Notes: generated from the letters alone by a model not told the origin. A stretch of DNA of 64,000 bases from Cellulomonas humilata (GCF_013359775.1 NZ_JABMCI010000066.1:248001-312000), one strand, 5' to 3'. Shown: positions 51,853-59,447, counted from the first letter of the stretch. Numbers and translations are program-made.

Positions 51853-52800
51853 TCACGCCATCAGCGGTTCGGCCTCGGCATCCCGGTCCTCGCGCGTGTG
51901 CGCGTCGAGCTCCTCGAGCATGGCGACCGCGTCGTCGATGATCTCGGCGTCCTGCGTGCGCACCCCGTAGAGCAGCCACCGGGCGAGCGCGAGCTCCCCG
52001 GCGAGCAGGGCGCGGTCGGCCAGGTGCGGGTCGGTGAGCTCGGTCCGGCGCAGCTGGTACGCCTCCATGATCGAGTCGGTGGCGTCCGGGTGGGCCGCGA
52101 CGAGCAGCCAGGCGAGGTCGTCGGCGGGGTCGGCCACGCAGGCGTCACCCCAGTGCAGGATCCCGGTGACGGTGTCGCCCCGGACGAGCACGCGGTCGCT
52201 GGTGAGGTCGCCGTGCACGACGGTCGGGCGGAAGCGCCACATCGCGACGTCCTCCAGCCGTTCCTCCCAGCGCCGCAGCAGCGCGGGCGGGACCTTGCCG
52301 GTGCGCGCGGCCTCGTCGACCTCGGCCTGGCGGCGCTGGCGGTACTCGCCGGCGTCGTACGCGGGCAAGCCGGCGTTCTCGATGATGACGGTGGGCAGCT
52401 CGTGCACCGCGGCGATCGCGCGGCCGAGCGACGCGGCGAGGCCGGGCCCGGGGCCGAGGTGCTCGAGCCGGAGCGGCTCGCCGGGGATCTCGGCGTGCAC
52501 GGCCGCGCGCCCGCCCTCCGGCAGGTGCGCGAACCCGGCGGGGGCGGGCACGGCGAACGGCAGCTTCCCGCGCTCCGACTCCCCGGCCAGCATCGCGAGC
52601 AGGACGACCTCGGCCTCGAGCGCAGCGCCGGCCGCGGCGTGCTGCGGGGCGCGCACCACCCAGCGGTTGCGGTGGGCGTCGATGACGACAGCCGTGTCGA
52701 AGTCGGACCCGGGCTGAGCGGGCCGTCGGACGTCGAAGGCGTCGAGTCCCGGGACGGCGACGGTCGCCAGCGCGGCCAGGGCGAGGGGGGATCGGACCAC
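51853..52800 (-). CDS. Aminoglycoside-phosphotransferase-fold protein
   Basis: A 315-residue APH/kinase-fold protein placed between adnAB and nudC. The catalytic loop reads TVVHGDLTSDRVLVRG and the metal-binding loop GILHWGDACVADPADDLAWL. The catalytic Asp (HGD) is kept, but the usual Asn of HGDLxxxN is Arg here, and the metal Asp sits in HWGD. It may be a small-molecule kinase or a degenerate relative; there is no evidence for antibiotic resistance. TATCCT ends 6 nt before the GTG start. The pairing with DNA-end processing genes is positional only. Confidence 0.75.
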   Translation of the reverse strand: MVRSPLALAALATVAVPGLDAFDVRRPAQPGSDFDTAVVIDAHRNRWVVRAPQHAAAGAALEAEVVLLAMLAGESERGKLPFAVPAPAGFAHLPEGGRAAVHAEIPGEPLRLEHLGPGPGLAASLGRAIAAVHELPTVIIENAGLPAYDAGEYRQRRQAEVDEAARTGKVPPALLRRWEERLEDVAMWRFRPTVVHGDLTSDRVLVRGDTVTGILHWGDACVADPADDLAWLLVAAHPDATDSIMEAYQLRRTELTDPHLADRALLAGELALARWLLYGVRTQDAEIIDDAVAMLEELDAHTREDRDAEAEPLMA

Positions 52801-52806
52801 GCGCTC

Positions 52807-52812
52807 AGGATA
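52807..52812 (-). promoter_or_regulatory. -10 hexamer for the kinase-fold gene
   Basis: TATCCT on the minus strand ends 6 nt before GTG 52800, predicting a leaderless transcript. Confidence 0.5.
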
Positions 52813-52912
52813 GGCGGGCCGCGGAACCGTCCCGGCCCAGCCGCTCGGCGTGTCTTCGTCCGATTGGTCCCGTCGCTCCCACTTTCCGCGGGCCCGGTGG
52901 GCCGCCGCCGCG

Positions 52913-52918
52913 TACGGT
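52913..52918 (+). promoter_or_regulatory. -10 hexamer for nudC
   Basis: TACGGT ends 7 nt before GTG 52926. It overlaps the alternative upstream GTG at 52917, so it decides the start. Confidence 0.5.
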
Positions 52919-52925
52919 GACCGGC

Positions 52926-53909
52926 GTGATCGTTCCGGATGACCTCCCGCTGTCCCGTGCCGGCGTCGACCGGGCCGCGCTGCTGCGCACCGAGGAGGGG
53001 TTCGTCCGCACGGCCCTCGCCGACCCGGCCACGCGCGTGCTGCTCGTCTGCGATGCCGCGGTGGTGACCACGCCGGGGCCGACGGTCGCGCTGCTCGCCC
53101 CGGCGGACGTCGCCCGCCTGCTGCCCGCCGACGACGAGTCCTGGCTGCTGCTCGGCAGGGGCGACGACGGCGAGGTCTACCTGGCGCGGCGGGTCGCGGA
53201 CCGCCGACCGGCGCCCGCGGTGGGGGAGGCGTCCGACGTGCTCGTGCACACCTCGCCCACGAGAACCGGACCCGCGGTCGCGCCAGCGCTGCCCGACGGG
53301 CTGACCTGGACGGGCCTGCGGGACATCGGCGCGGACATGTCCGCCCAGGAGGCGGGGCTGGCCACCACGGCGGTCGCGCTCGACGCCTGGCACGCCCGAC
53401 ACCCCCGCTGCCCGCGCTGCGGTGCCGAGACGCGGGTCGCGCAGTCGGGCTGGACGCGGGTGTGCGTGGTGGACGGGTCGGAGCACTACCCGCGCACCGA
53501 TCCGGCGGTGATCATGGCCGTGGTCGACGCCGACGACCGGATCCTGCTGGGCCACGCCGCCCACTGGCCGGCCGGGCGGTGGTCCACCCTCGCGGGGTTC
53601 GTCGAGGCGGGGGAGTCGCTCGAGCACGCGGTGCGGCGCGAGGTCGCGGAGGAGACCGGCGTCGTCGTCGGCGACGTGTCCTACCGGGGCAGCCAGCCGT
53701 GGCCGTTCCCGGCGTCGCTGATGATCGGGTTCCGCGCGCGGGCCGAGTCGACGGACGTGAGCGTCGACGGCGTCGAGCTCACGGAGGCGCGCTGGTTCTC
53801 GCGTGGCGAGCTCGCCGACGCGGTGCGCACCGGGGAGGTCATCCCGCCGGGGCGCGCGTCGATCGCGCGGGCCCTCGTGGAGGAGTGGTTCGGCGGACCG
53901 CTCAGCTGA
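52926..53909 (+). CDS. nudC: NAD(+) diphosphatase / NAD-decapping enzyme NudC
   Basis: A 327-residue Nudix hydrolase. An N-terminal domain is followed by a zinc-ribbon-like CPRCGAETRVAQSGWTRVC ... HYPRTDPAVI and the Nudix box GFVEAGESLEHAVRREVAEE. The NudC-specific SQPWPFPASLM is intact. It hydrolyses NAD(H) and removes NAD caps from RNA 5' ends. The fourth zinc cysteine is replaced (VCVVDG), which I believe is common in actinobacterial NudC. It shares its end, in an 8-nt overlap, with the convergent mycoredoxin gene, as in the mycobacterial locus. Confidence 0.93.
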   Translation: MIVPDDLPLSRAGVDRAALLRTEEGFVRTALADPATRVLLVCDAAVVTTPGPTVALLAPADVARLLPADDESWLLLGRGDDGEVYLARRVADRRPAPAVGEASDVLVHTSPTRTGPAVAPALPDGLTWTGLRDIGADMSAQEAGLATTAVALDAWHARHPRCPRCGAETRVAQSGWTRVCVVDGSEHYPRTDPAVIMAVVDADDRILLGHAAHWPAGRWSTLAGFVEAGESLEHAVRREVAEETGVVVGDVSYRGSQPWPFPASLMIGFRARAESTDVSVDGVELTEARWFSRGELADAVRTGEVIPPGRASIARALVEEWFGGPLS

Positions 53910-54162
53910 GGCGGTCGCGGACCTGCGCGAGCGACGGGTTGGTCGCGGCGGACCCGTCGGGGAACACGACCGTGGGGACCGTCTGGTTGCCGCCGTTGAG
54001 CGACTCGACCAGCGCCGCCGCGTCGGCGTGCTCCTCGATGTTCACCTCGGTGTAGCCGATGCCCGCGGAGTCCAGCTGCGTCTTGAGCCGACGGCAGTAC
54101 CCGCACCAGCTGGTGGAGTACATCGTGAGGGTGCCGGTCTCGGGCAGGGTCTGCGTGGTCAT
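53902..54162 (-). CDS. mrx1: Mycoredoxin-type glutaredoxin
   Basis: An 86-residue thiol oxidoreductase with the active site YSTSWCGYCRRLK, VNIEEHADAAALVESL and the cis-Pro loop TVPTVVFPDG. The CGYC motif and neighbours (nudC, uvrD2) match mycoredoxin-1, which reduces mycothiol-mixed disulfides. Its start is divergent from uvrD2 (gap 155 nt). Confidence 0.92.
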   Translation of the reverse strand: MTTQTLPETGTLTMYSTSWCGYCRRLKTQLDSAGIGYTEVNIEEHADAAALVESLNGGNQTVPTVVFPDGSAATNPSLAQVRDRLS

Positions 54163-54317
54163 CGGTCCTCGTCGGTCGGGTGTCGAGCACGGTCGTGGCG
54201 AGATCGTCGCCCAGGGCAGCAACGTCCGCAAGCTCGCGACTCTTCCCGGATCCCTCGAGCGGGTGTTGTCCACCGGCCGCGGCAGGCATGTGGGCCGGTG
54301 CTGCGAGACTGTGCCCG

Positions 54318-56318
54318 ATGTCCGCCGAAGCCCTCCTGGACGCCCTCGACCCCGAGCAGCGTGCCGTCGCGACGACCCTGCGGGGACCCGTGCGCGTGCT
54401 CGCGGGCGCCGGCACGGGCAAGACCCGGGCGATCACCCACCGCATCGCGTACGGCATCCAGGTGGGTGCCTACCGGCCGGCCAACGTGCTGGCCGTGACG
54501 TTCACCGCCCGCGCCGCCGGCGAGATGCGGACGCGCCTGCGGCTGCTGGGCGCGTCCGGTGTCCAGGCCCGGACCTTCCACGCGGCCGCGCTGCGCCAGC
54601 TGGGGTTCTTCTGGCCCAAGGTCGTCGGAGGCCCGCCGCCGCGCATCCTCGAGCAGAAGGTCAAGCTCGTCGCGCACGCCGCGCAGCTGGTCGGCATCGA
54701 GACGGACCGGGAGAGCGTGCGGGACCTGGCCTCCGAGATCGAGTGGGCCAAGGTCTCGCTGGTCACGGCCGACGACTACGCCAAGGCGGCTGCGGCAACC
54801 GACCGGCCCGGGCCGGGGGGCATCGACCCGCAGTCCGTCGCGCGGCTCATGGCGGCGTACGAGTCCGCCAAGGACCAGCAGGGCGTCATCGACTTCGAGG
54901 ACGTGCTCCTGCTGCTCGCGGCCATGCTGGCCGAGCGGCGGGACGTCGCGGACTCGGTCCGGGAGCAGTACCAGCACTTCGTGGTCGACGAGTACCAGGA
55001 CGTCAGCCCGCTCCAGCAGTACCTGCTCGACATGTGGCTCGGCGGCCGGCAGGAGCTGTGCGTGGTCGGCGACCCGAGCCAGACCATCTACTCGTTCGCC
55101 GGCGCCTCCGCCCACCACCTCACCTCGTTCACCGCCACGTACCCCCGCGCCACCACCGTCGAGCTGGTCCGGGACTACCGCTCGACGCCGCAGGTCGTCG
55201 GCCTGGCCAACCACGTGATGCACGCGTCCCGCAAGGCGGGCGGGCCGGCACCGTTGGAGCTGCGGGCGCAGCGCGCCGACGGGCCGGACGTCTCCTACAC
55301 GACCTACGCGGACGACGATGCGGAGGCCGCCGGCGTGACCGCGGCGATCGCGGAGCTGATCCGGGGCGGAGTGTCGGCCGCCGACATCGCGGTGCTGTTC
55401 CGGACCAACGTGCAGTCCGAGGCGTTCGAGGCCGCCCTGTCCGACCGGGGCATCGCCTACCAGGTGCGGGGGAACGCCCGGTTCTTCGCGCGGGCGGACG
55501 TGCGCAAGGCCATGGTCCTGCTGCGCGGCGGTGCCCGCGCCGTGGATCCCGACCTGCCGATGCCGGACGCGGTCCGGGACATCCTGCGCAACGCGGGCTG
55601 GACGGAGAGCCCGCCGGAGGGCCGTGGCGCCGCTCGCGAACGCTGGGACGCCCTGCAGGCGCTCGTCACGCTGGCCGAGTCGCTGGCTGCGGCGCCGCCG
55701 ACGGGCAGCGGGCCACCGACCGTCGCCGACCTGGTCGCCGAGCTGGACGAGCGCGCGTCCGCCCAGCACGCCCCGACGGTCGAGGGCGTGACCCTGGCGT
55801 CCCTGCACGCCGCCAAGGGCCTCGAGTGGGACGCGGTGTTCCTGGTGGGGCTCTCCGAGGGGCTGCTCCCCACGGTCCAGGCGCAGACGGACGCCGCCCT
55901 GGCCGAGGAGCGGCGCCTGCTCTACGTCGGGATCACCCGGGCGCGCGTGCACCTGCACCTCTCGTACTCGCGTGCCCGGCACCCGCGCGCGCGGGCGAGC
56001 CGCACGGTCTCGCGGTTCCTCACCGACCTCTGGCCCGACGAGCGCCGCCGCCCCGGGGTGCCGCGGCGTGAGCTCGACGACCGCCAGCAGGCTGTCGTCG
56101 ACGCGCTCACCGCGTGGCGCGACGCCCACGCCGCCGAGCTGCGTCGCCAGCCGGCATCCGTCCTGACCAGCGCAACCATCCGCGCGATCGCGGAGCGCTG
56201 CCCCGGCACGCTGGAGGAGCTGGGCTCGGTCCGCGGGGTCGGGCCGATGACGCTGGCGGACGTCGGCGAGGACGTCCTGGAGACCGTTCGCGTGACCGTC
56301 GTCCAGCCGGCTCGCTGA
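54318..56318 (+). CDS. uvrD2: ATP-dependent DNA helicase UvrD2 with HRDC domain
   Basis: A 666-residue superfamily-1 helicase: VLAGAGTGKTRAITHRIAYG (I), VTFTARAAGEMRTRL (Ia), VVDEYQDVSPLQQ (II), GDPSQTIYSFAGA (III), LASLHAAKGLEWDAVFLVGL (V) and LLYVGITRARVHL (VI). A C-terminal HRDC domain (about 590-665: RQPASVLTSATIRAIAERCP ... SVRGVGPMTLADVGEDVL) completes the UvrD2 architecture. The four-cysteine zinc motif found between motor and HRDC in mycobacterial UvrD2 is not present here. It follows mycoredoxin divergently and precedes the whiB7 leader, as in mycobacteria. Confidence 0.92.
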   Translation: MSAEALLDALDPEQRAVATTLRGPVRVLAGAGTGKTRAITHRIAYGIQVGAYRPANVLAVTFTARAAGEMRTRLRLLGASGVQARTFHAAALRQLGFFWPKVVGGPPPRILEQKVKLVAHAAQLVGIETDRESVRDLASEIEWAKVSLVTADDYAKAAAATDRPGPGGIDPQSVARLMAAYESAKDQQGVIDFEDVLLLLAAMLAERRDVADSVREQYQHFVVDEYQDVSPLQQYLLDMWLGGRQELCVVGDPSQTIYSFAGASAHHLTSFTATYPRATTVELVRDYRSTPQVVGLANHVMHASRKAGGPAPLELRAQRADGPDVSYTTYADDDAEAAGVTAAIAELIRGGVSAADIAVLFRTNVQSEAFEAALSDRGIAYQVRGNARFFARADVRKAMVLLRGGARAVDPDLPMPDAVRDILRNAGWTESPPEGRGAARERWDALQALVTLAESLAAAPPTGSGPPTVADLVAELDERASAQHAPTVEGVTLASLHAAKGLEWDAVFLVGLSEGLLPTVQAQTDAALAEERRLLYVGITRARVHLHLSYSRARHPRARASRTVSRFLTDLWPDERRRPGVPRRELDDRQQAVVDALTAWRDAHAAELRRQPASVLTSATIRAIAERCPGTLEELGSVRGVGPMTLADVGEDVLETVRVTVVQPAR

Positions 56319-56367
56319 GCCGATCGGGCGTTGGCGGAAACTCGTCGAGATTTCTTCATTTATTCGG

Positions 56368-56397
56368 TTGTCCGCTGTGCAAGCCCGGTCCTAGTCT
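56368..56397 (+). promoter_or_regulatory. whiB7 promoter with AT-rich upstream block
   Basis: TTGTCC (56368-56373) and TAGTCT (56392-56397) are 18 nt apart. The TTTCTTCATTTATT tract lies 3-4 nt upstream of the -35, an exceptional AT-rich stretch for this genome. WhiB7 is known to activate promoters with AT-rich DNA next to the -35 through its AT-hook, so autoregulation is likely. The transcript would start at about 56403, leaving a leader of about 390 nt. Confidence 0.7.
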
Positions 56398-56467
56398 GGG
56401 CGACGTCCTTGTTGAGGGATCACGCCGAGAGGCGGAGGTCCGAGCCGGAGAGGGGGTGGGTGCACCG

Positions 56468-56653
56468 ATGAACACAAAGATCCAGACGCCGGACGCATAT
56501 GCGTTCCTGCCGCGATCTGTCGCGCCCACCATGTTCCGGTTCCAGGGGATCGCTCTGCCCATCGGCGGCAGCGCCCTCGAGCCCATCGGCGGGTCGAAGC
56601 GTCGCACGGCGACCGATCCCCGCACGCAGCTGATCCGGACTCCCATGATCTGA
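56468..56653 (+). CDS. whiB7 upstream ORF / leader peptide (61 codons)
   Basis: A 61-codon frame starting MNTKIQTPDAYAFLPR and containing FQGIALPIGGS and EPIGGS, ending in RTPMI. A purine-rich ribosome site (GGAGAGGGGG, about 11 nt upstream) precedes the ATG. It lies in the whiB7 leader, after the promoter and directly before an intrinsic terminator. Its last sense codons (CGG ACT CCC) form one arm of an alternative helix that would break the terminator. The likely role is ribosome-mediated attenuation: stalling by ribosome-targeting antibiotics upstream of this arm would allow whiB7 transcription. Regulatory uORFs are known for mycobacterial whiB7; this peptide sequence itself I do not recognise. 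Confidence 0.75.
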   Translation: MNTKIQTPDAYAFLPRSVAPTMFRFQGIALPIGGSALEPIGGSKRRTATDPRTQLIRTPMI

Positions 56654-56684
56654 CCTCGACAGAGGCATCAGGCCGCGGAGTCCG
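56636..56684 (+). promoter_or_regulatory. Predicted antiterminator helix in the whiB7 leader
   Basis: CGGACTCC (56636-56643), inside the end of the uORF, is the exact complement of GGAGTCCG (56677-56684), which forms the left part of the terminator stem. Pairing of the two excludes the terminator. A ribosome finishing the uORF would cover the first arm and restore termination. Confidence 0.7.
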
Positions 56685-56712
56685 AACTCGGACCCGCGGC
56701 CTTTCTGTTTCT
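56671..56712 (+). terminator. Intrinsic terminator in the whiB7 leader
   Basis: GGCCGCGG (56671-56678) pairs with CCGCGGCC (56694-56701) and TCCG with CGGA inside it, with a small bulge, followed by TTTCTGTTTCT from 56702. It begins 17 nt after the uORF stop and lies 84 nt before whiB7. It is the clearest U-tailed terminator I saw in the window, although it lies upstream of its gene. Confidence 0.85.
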
Positions 56713-56795
56713 CCCGATGATCCGGGTGGGACGGGTTGGCAGTCGGTCCGGCACCGACGCAACACGCTCACCAGCAAGGACATCAGGAGGACATC

Positions 56796-57149
56796 GTGCG
56801 GCTCACGACGCTGCTCGACACGGTGAACCAGGGCGGATCCGGCGCATGGCCCCTCACCGACAGCACTTCGGCGACCGACGACCGCCAGACGTTCGACCAG
56901 CTCGTCGCCGACTTCATCCCGTGCCGGGCGGGCGACCCCGAGCTGTGGTTCGCCGAGCGGACCGCGGACGTCGAGAAGGCCAAGGCGCTGTGCCGCGAGT
57001 GCCCGCTGATCGAAGGATGCCTGGCCGGCGCCATCGAGCGTGCCGAGCCGTGGGGCGTCTGGGGCGGCGAGGTGTTCGTCGGTGGTGTGGTGGTCGCGAC
57101 CAAGCGTGGTCGCGGTCGCCCGCGCAAGAACGCAGCACCGGCGGCCTGA
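56796..57149 (+). CDS. whiB7: WhiB7 redox-responsive transcription factor
   Basis: A 117-residue WhiB protein. The four Fe-S cysteines are present (IPCRAGD; CRECPLIEGC), then the WhiB turn EPWGVWGGEVF and the C-terminal AT-hook KRGRGRPRKN that distinguishes WhiB7 from other WhiB proteins. WhiB7 binds sigma factor and activates intrinsic-resistance genes at promoters with AT-rich sites. GGAGG lies 7 nt before the GTG at 56796. The gene is separated from its promoter by an attenuator leader. uvrD2 is upstream, as in mycobacteria. Confidence 0.93.
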   Translation: MRLTTLLDTVNQGGSGAWPLTDSTSATDDRQTFDQLVADFIPCRAGDPELWFAERTADVEKAKALCRECPLIEGCLAGAIERAEPWGVWGGEVFVGGVVVATKRGRGRPRKNAAPAA

Positions 57150-57158
57150 GGTCGACCG

Positions 57159-58184
57159 TCACTCGGCCCGGCGAGCGCCCACCAGCGACGCCGGGAGGGC
57201 GGTGCACCCGCACTCGGGGTGCACCGCCCACGCGCGTCTGCGCGGCACGGCGTCCGGCAGCGACACCTCGTACGTGACGCCGGGACCCAGGCCGACCAGC
57301 CCGTCCAGGTGGGCCAGCACGGCCGCGGCGCCGATCCCCGCGCAGACCGCGGCCGTCACGGCCGGCTCGCCCGGCGTCGCGCCCGTGCTCAGCTGGGCGA
57401 CCAGTGAGGGCCAGGAACCGTCGGCGTCGGTCCGGTGCAGGTCCAGGCACCGCAGGCAGGCGCCCTTGCCCGGGACGACGAGCGGACCGACGACCGTGTC
57501 CGCCTCGCGGACGACGACCCCGAGGTGCGGGGTGGCCCCGGAGACGAGCGCGGGACCGCGGGCCGGGTCGGCCACCCGGTCCTCCACCAGCACCACGAGG
57601 TCGGGCCGGCGGTCCGTGGCCGTCGACACGTGCGGTGCCACGTCCCGCAGCAGCCGCGCCGCGACCTGCTCGCGCGCCGACCCGGCGTCGGACCACCGGT
57701 ACCCGCAGCCGCCCACGTCCGACGAACGCACGGGGCGCTCGTCGTCGAGCAGCAGGGTGCCGACGCCCGCGGCTGCGAGCCCGACGGCGATGCCCAGCCC
57801 GGTGGGCCCGAGCCCGAGGACGGCGACCACCCGGTCCGCTCGCGCCCGGACCAGCCCGGCGCCGTCCCCGTCGGCGCGCAGCAGGGACCAGACCTCCGCG
57901 TCGACCGACGCCGGACCCCGCAGGGCGGCCACGGGCGACCGCTGGTCCGTGAGCTGCGCGTCCACGAGCAGCGCGACGAGCACGGTGGCCCTCTCCGGGT
58001 CGACCCCGCCGACGGCTGCGCCGCTGACCAGCGCGGTCAGGTCCGTCCGTGGGTCGACGGACCCCAGCAGGTCCGCCTCCGCGGCGGTCAGGTCGGTTAG
58101 GCGGACCGCCCAGCGCGGGTCGGTGCCCACCTGGACCTCCGTGGCGGTGCATCGCAGCACGCGCAGCCCGGCGCGCAGTCGCAT
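57159..58184 (-). CDS. ThiF-like (E1-superfamily) protein
   Basis: A 341-residue protein with an N-terminal region of about 110 residues, a Rossmann segment VVAVLGLGPTGLGIAVGLAA (about 118-140) and acidic DDERPVRSSDVG, as in ThiF/MoeB/E1 adenylylating enzymes, and a zinc site made of CLRC (about 245) and the late CGC. The classical E1 arginine finger and catalytic cysteine are not evident. Similar proteins act in thiazole/oxazole peptide systems, but no precursor or YcaO gene is nearby, so the role is open. A GAGGGG ribosome site precedes the ATG. Its stop is 9 nt from the convergent whiB7 stop. Confidence 0.7.
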   Translation of the reverse strand: MRLRAGLRVLRCTATEVQVGTDPRWAVRLTDLTAAEADLLGSVDPRTDLTALVSGAAVGGVDPERATVLVALLVDAQLTDQRSPVAALRGPASVDAEVWSLLRADGDGAGLVRARADRVVAVLGLGPTGLGIAVGLAAAGVGTLLLDDERPVRSSDVGGCGYRWSDAGSAREQVAARLLRDVAPHVSTATDRRPDLVVLVEDRVADPARGPALVSGATPHLGVVVREADTVVGPLVVPGKGACLRCLDLHRTDADGSWPSLVAQLSTGATPGEPAVTAAVCAGIGAAAVLAHLDGLVGLGPGVTYEVSLPDAVPRRRAWAVHPECGCTALPASLVGARRAE

Positions 58185-58262
58185 GGGTCCCCTCTCGGCG
58201 TCGGGGTCACTCTGGCAGCGCCGCCGTCCGCCCCGCGGGCGTCGTCCACAGCCCCGGACATG

Positions 58263-58298
58263 CCGAAGGGCACCGTCCGACTCGGACGATGCCCTCGG
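58263..58298 (-). terminator. Hairpin after the DUF5679 gene
   Basis: CCGA, GGGCA and CGTCCG (58263-58279) pair in order with CGGACG, TGCCC and TCGG (58283-58298), with one bulge, one mismatch and a 3-nt loop. It starts about 15 nt past the stop at 58314. Confidence 0.6.
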
Positions 58299-58313
58299 GC
58301 GGGGTGGTGGTGC

Positions 58314-58472
58314 TCAGGCCTTGCCGAGGATGCGGTTGAGCTTGGTGCCGCAGACCGGACAGACGGCCTTGGCCATCCTGCGGCCCGACTCCGAGATCAC
58401 GACGTCGCCCTCGGCCTCGCGCTTCTCCTTGCACTTCACGCAGTAGAACTCGCCTGCATACGTCTCAGCCAT
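58314..58472 (-). CDS. DUF5679 zinc-ribbon mini-protein
   Basis: A 52-residue protein whose four cysteines form two CxxC knuckles (YCVKCKEKRE and VCPVCGTKLNR), with GRRMAKAVCP between them. This is the small DUF5679 family, frequent in actinobacteria and of unknown function. Length and motif spacing are complete. It is a stand-alone transcript with its own terminator; the ThiF-like gene follows on the same strand. Confidence 0.88.
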   Translation of the reverse strand: MAETYAGEFYCVKCKEKREAEGDVVISESGRRMAKAVCPVCGTKLNRILGKA

Positions 58473-58654
58473 TGGGGCCCTCCCTCGGTGTCCGTGCACC
58501 GGACCGGGGAACCGCCGGCCGGCGGCTCGGACGTGCTGGTGCAACAACGCCCTCGCGACCTCCACGGTAGTGCTCCAGACGCCCACAGCCCGCGGAATCG
58601 TGCAGGACGCGCCGTGCGCCGACGGGTGAACCGGGGCCTGTGGGCCCTGCGCGC

Positions 58655-58660
58655 TAGCGT
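58655..58660 (+). promoter_or_regulatory. -10 hexamer for the DUF45 peptidase gene
   Basis: TAGCGT ends 6 nt before GTG 58667, predicting a leaderless transcript. Confidence 0.5.
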
Positions 58661-58666
58661 GCACCT

Positions 58667-59377
58667 GTGCAGCCCACGCAGGACCTGTCGCAGGTCGAGA
58701 TCCGTCGCTCACGCAAGCGCGTGCGCACGGTGACGGCCTGGCGCGAGGGCGATCGGACCATCGTGGCCATCCCCGCCCGGTTCACGCGGGCGCAGGAGCG
58801 CGAGTGGGTACGGCGCATGCTCACCCGGCTGGCGGCGCAGGAGCGACGACGGCGACCGTCCGACGACGAGCTCATGTCCCGCGCCACGGAGCTGTCGAGC
58901 AAGTACCTCGGCGGTCGCGCGGCGCCGACGACCGTGCGGTGGTCGACCAACCAGGGTCGCCGCTGGGGCTCGTGCACGCCGTCCGACGGCACCATCCGGA
59001 TCTCCGACCGAGTGCGCGGCATGCCGCGGTGGGTGCTCGACTACGTGCTGCTGCACGAGCTCGCGCACCTGCTGCACGCCGGGCACGGCCCGGAGTTCTG
59101 GGCGGAGCTCGACACCTACCCCCGGACGTTGCGCGCCCGAGGCTTCCTCGAGGGGTATGCGTACGCCGCCGAGCGAGGGGCGCAGGCGTCGCCGGGGGAG
59201 CCCGACGACGACGTGGACCGGCCGGCCGACGAGGTGGACGACGGCGGGGTCGACGAGCCGGAGGACGTCGTGTCCGACGAGGTCGACGTCGACGAGCTCA
59301 CGGCCGATGCCGACGACGAGGCGCTCGGGCAGCTCGAGCTGGACTTCGACGACCCGGGAGCTCGCGAGACGCAGTGA
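58667..59377 (+). CDS. DUF45/YgjP-like M48-type metallopeptidase
   Basis: A 236-residue zinc peptidase-like protein of the SprT/WLM-related YgjP group. A basic start (SRKRVRTVTAWREGDRTIVA) is followed by the family motif TNQGRRWGSCTPSDGTIRIS and the zinc site LLHELAHLLHAGHGPEFW (HExxH plus downstream His). The C-terminal 65 residues are very acidic (Asp/Glu-rich) and probably disordered. The protein is likely cytoplasmic; the substrate is unknown. Confidence 0.87.
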   Translation: MQPTQDLSQVEIRRSRKRVRTVTAWREGDRTIVAIPARFTRAQEREWVRRMLTRLAAQERRRRPSDDELMSRATELSSKYLGGRAAPTTVRWSTNQGRRWGSCTPSDGTIRISDRVRGMPRWVLDYVLLHELAHLLHAGHGPEFWAELDTYPRTLRARGFLEGYAYAAERGAQASPGEPDDDVDRPADEVDDGGVDEPEDVVSDEVDVDELTADADDEALGQLELDFDDPGARETQ

Positions 59378-59447
59378 CCCTCGCGCCGGCGACCCCCGCG
59401 GGAGCGCTCGAGCCGCCGACCGACGGCCGTCGATCGGAGCGGTCAGG

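Noticed and set aside
51853..52800. Aminoglycoside or macrolide resistance gene
   Set aside because: Only the general APH fold is seen. The catalytic loop deviates and the location among housekeeping repair genes gives no support for a resistance role.
45020..56318. Very long open frames antisense to adnA, adnB and uvrD2, and similar frames elsewhere
   Set aside because: They arise because GC-rich third positions remove stops from other frames. Their translations are Arg/Ala/Gly/His-rich without domain motifs, while the chosen frames carry complete motif series.
57159..58472. RiPP/TOMM biosynthetic cluster
   Set aside because: There is a ThiF-like gene and a small zinc-ribbon gene, but the latter is the widespread DUF5679 family and no YcaO, dehydrogenase or precursor peptide is nearby.
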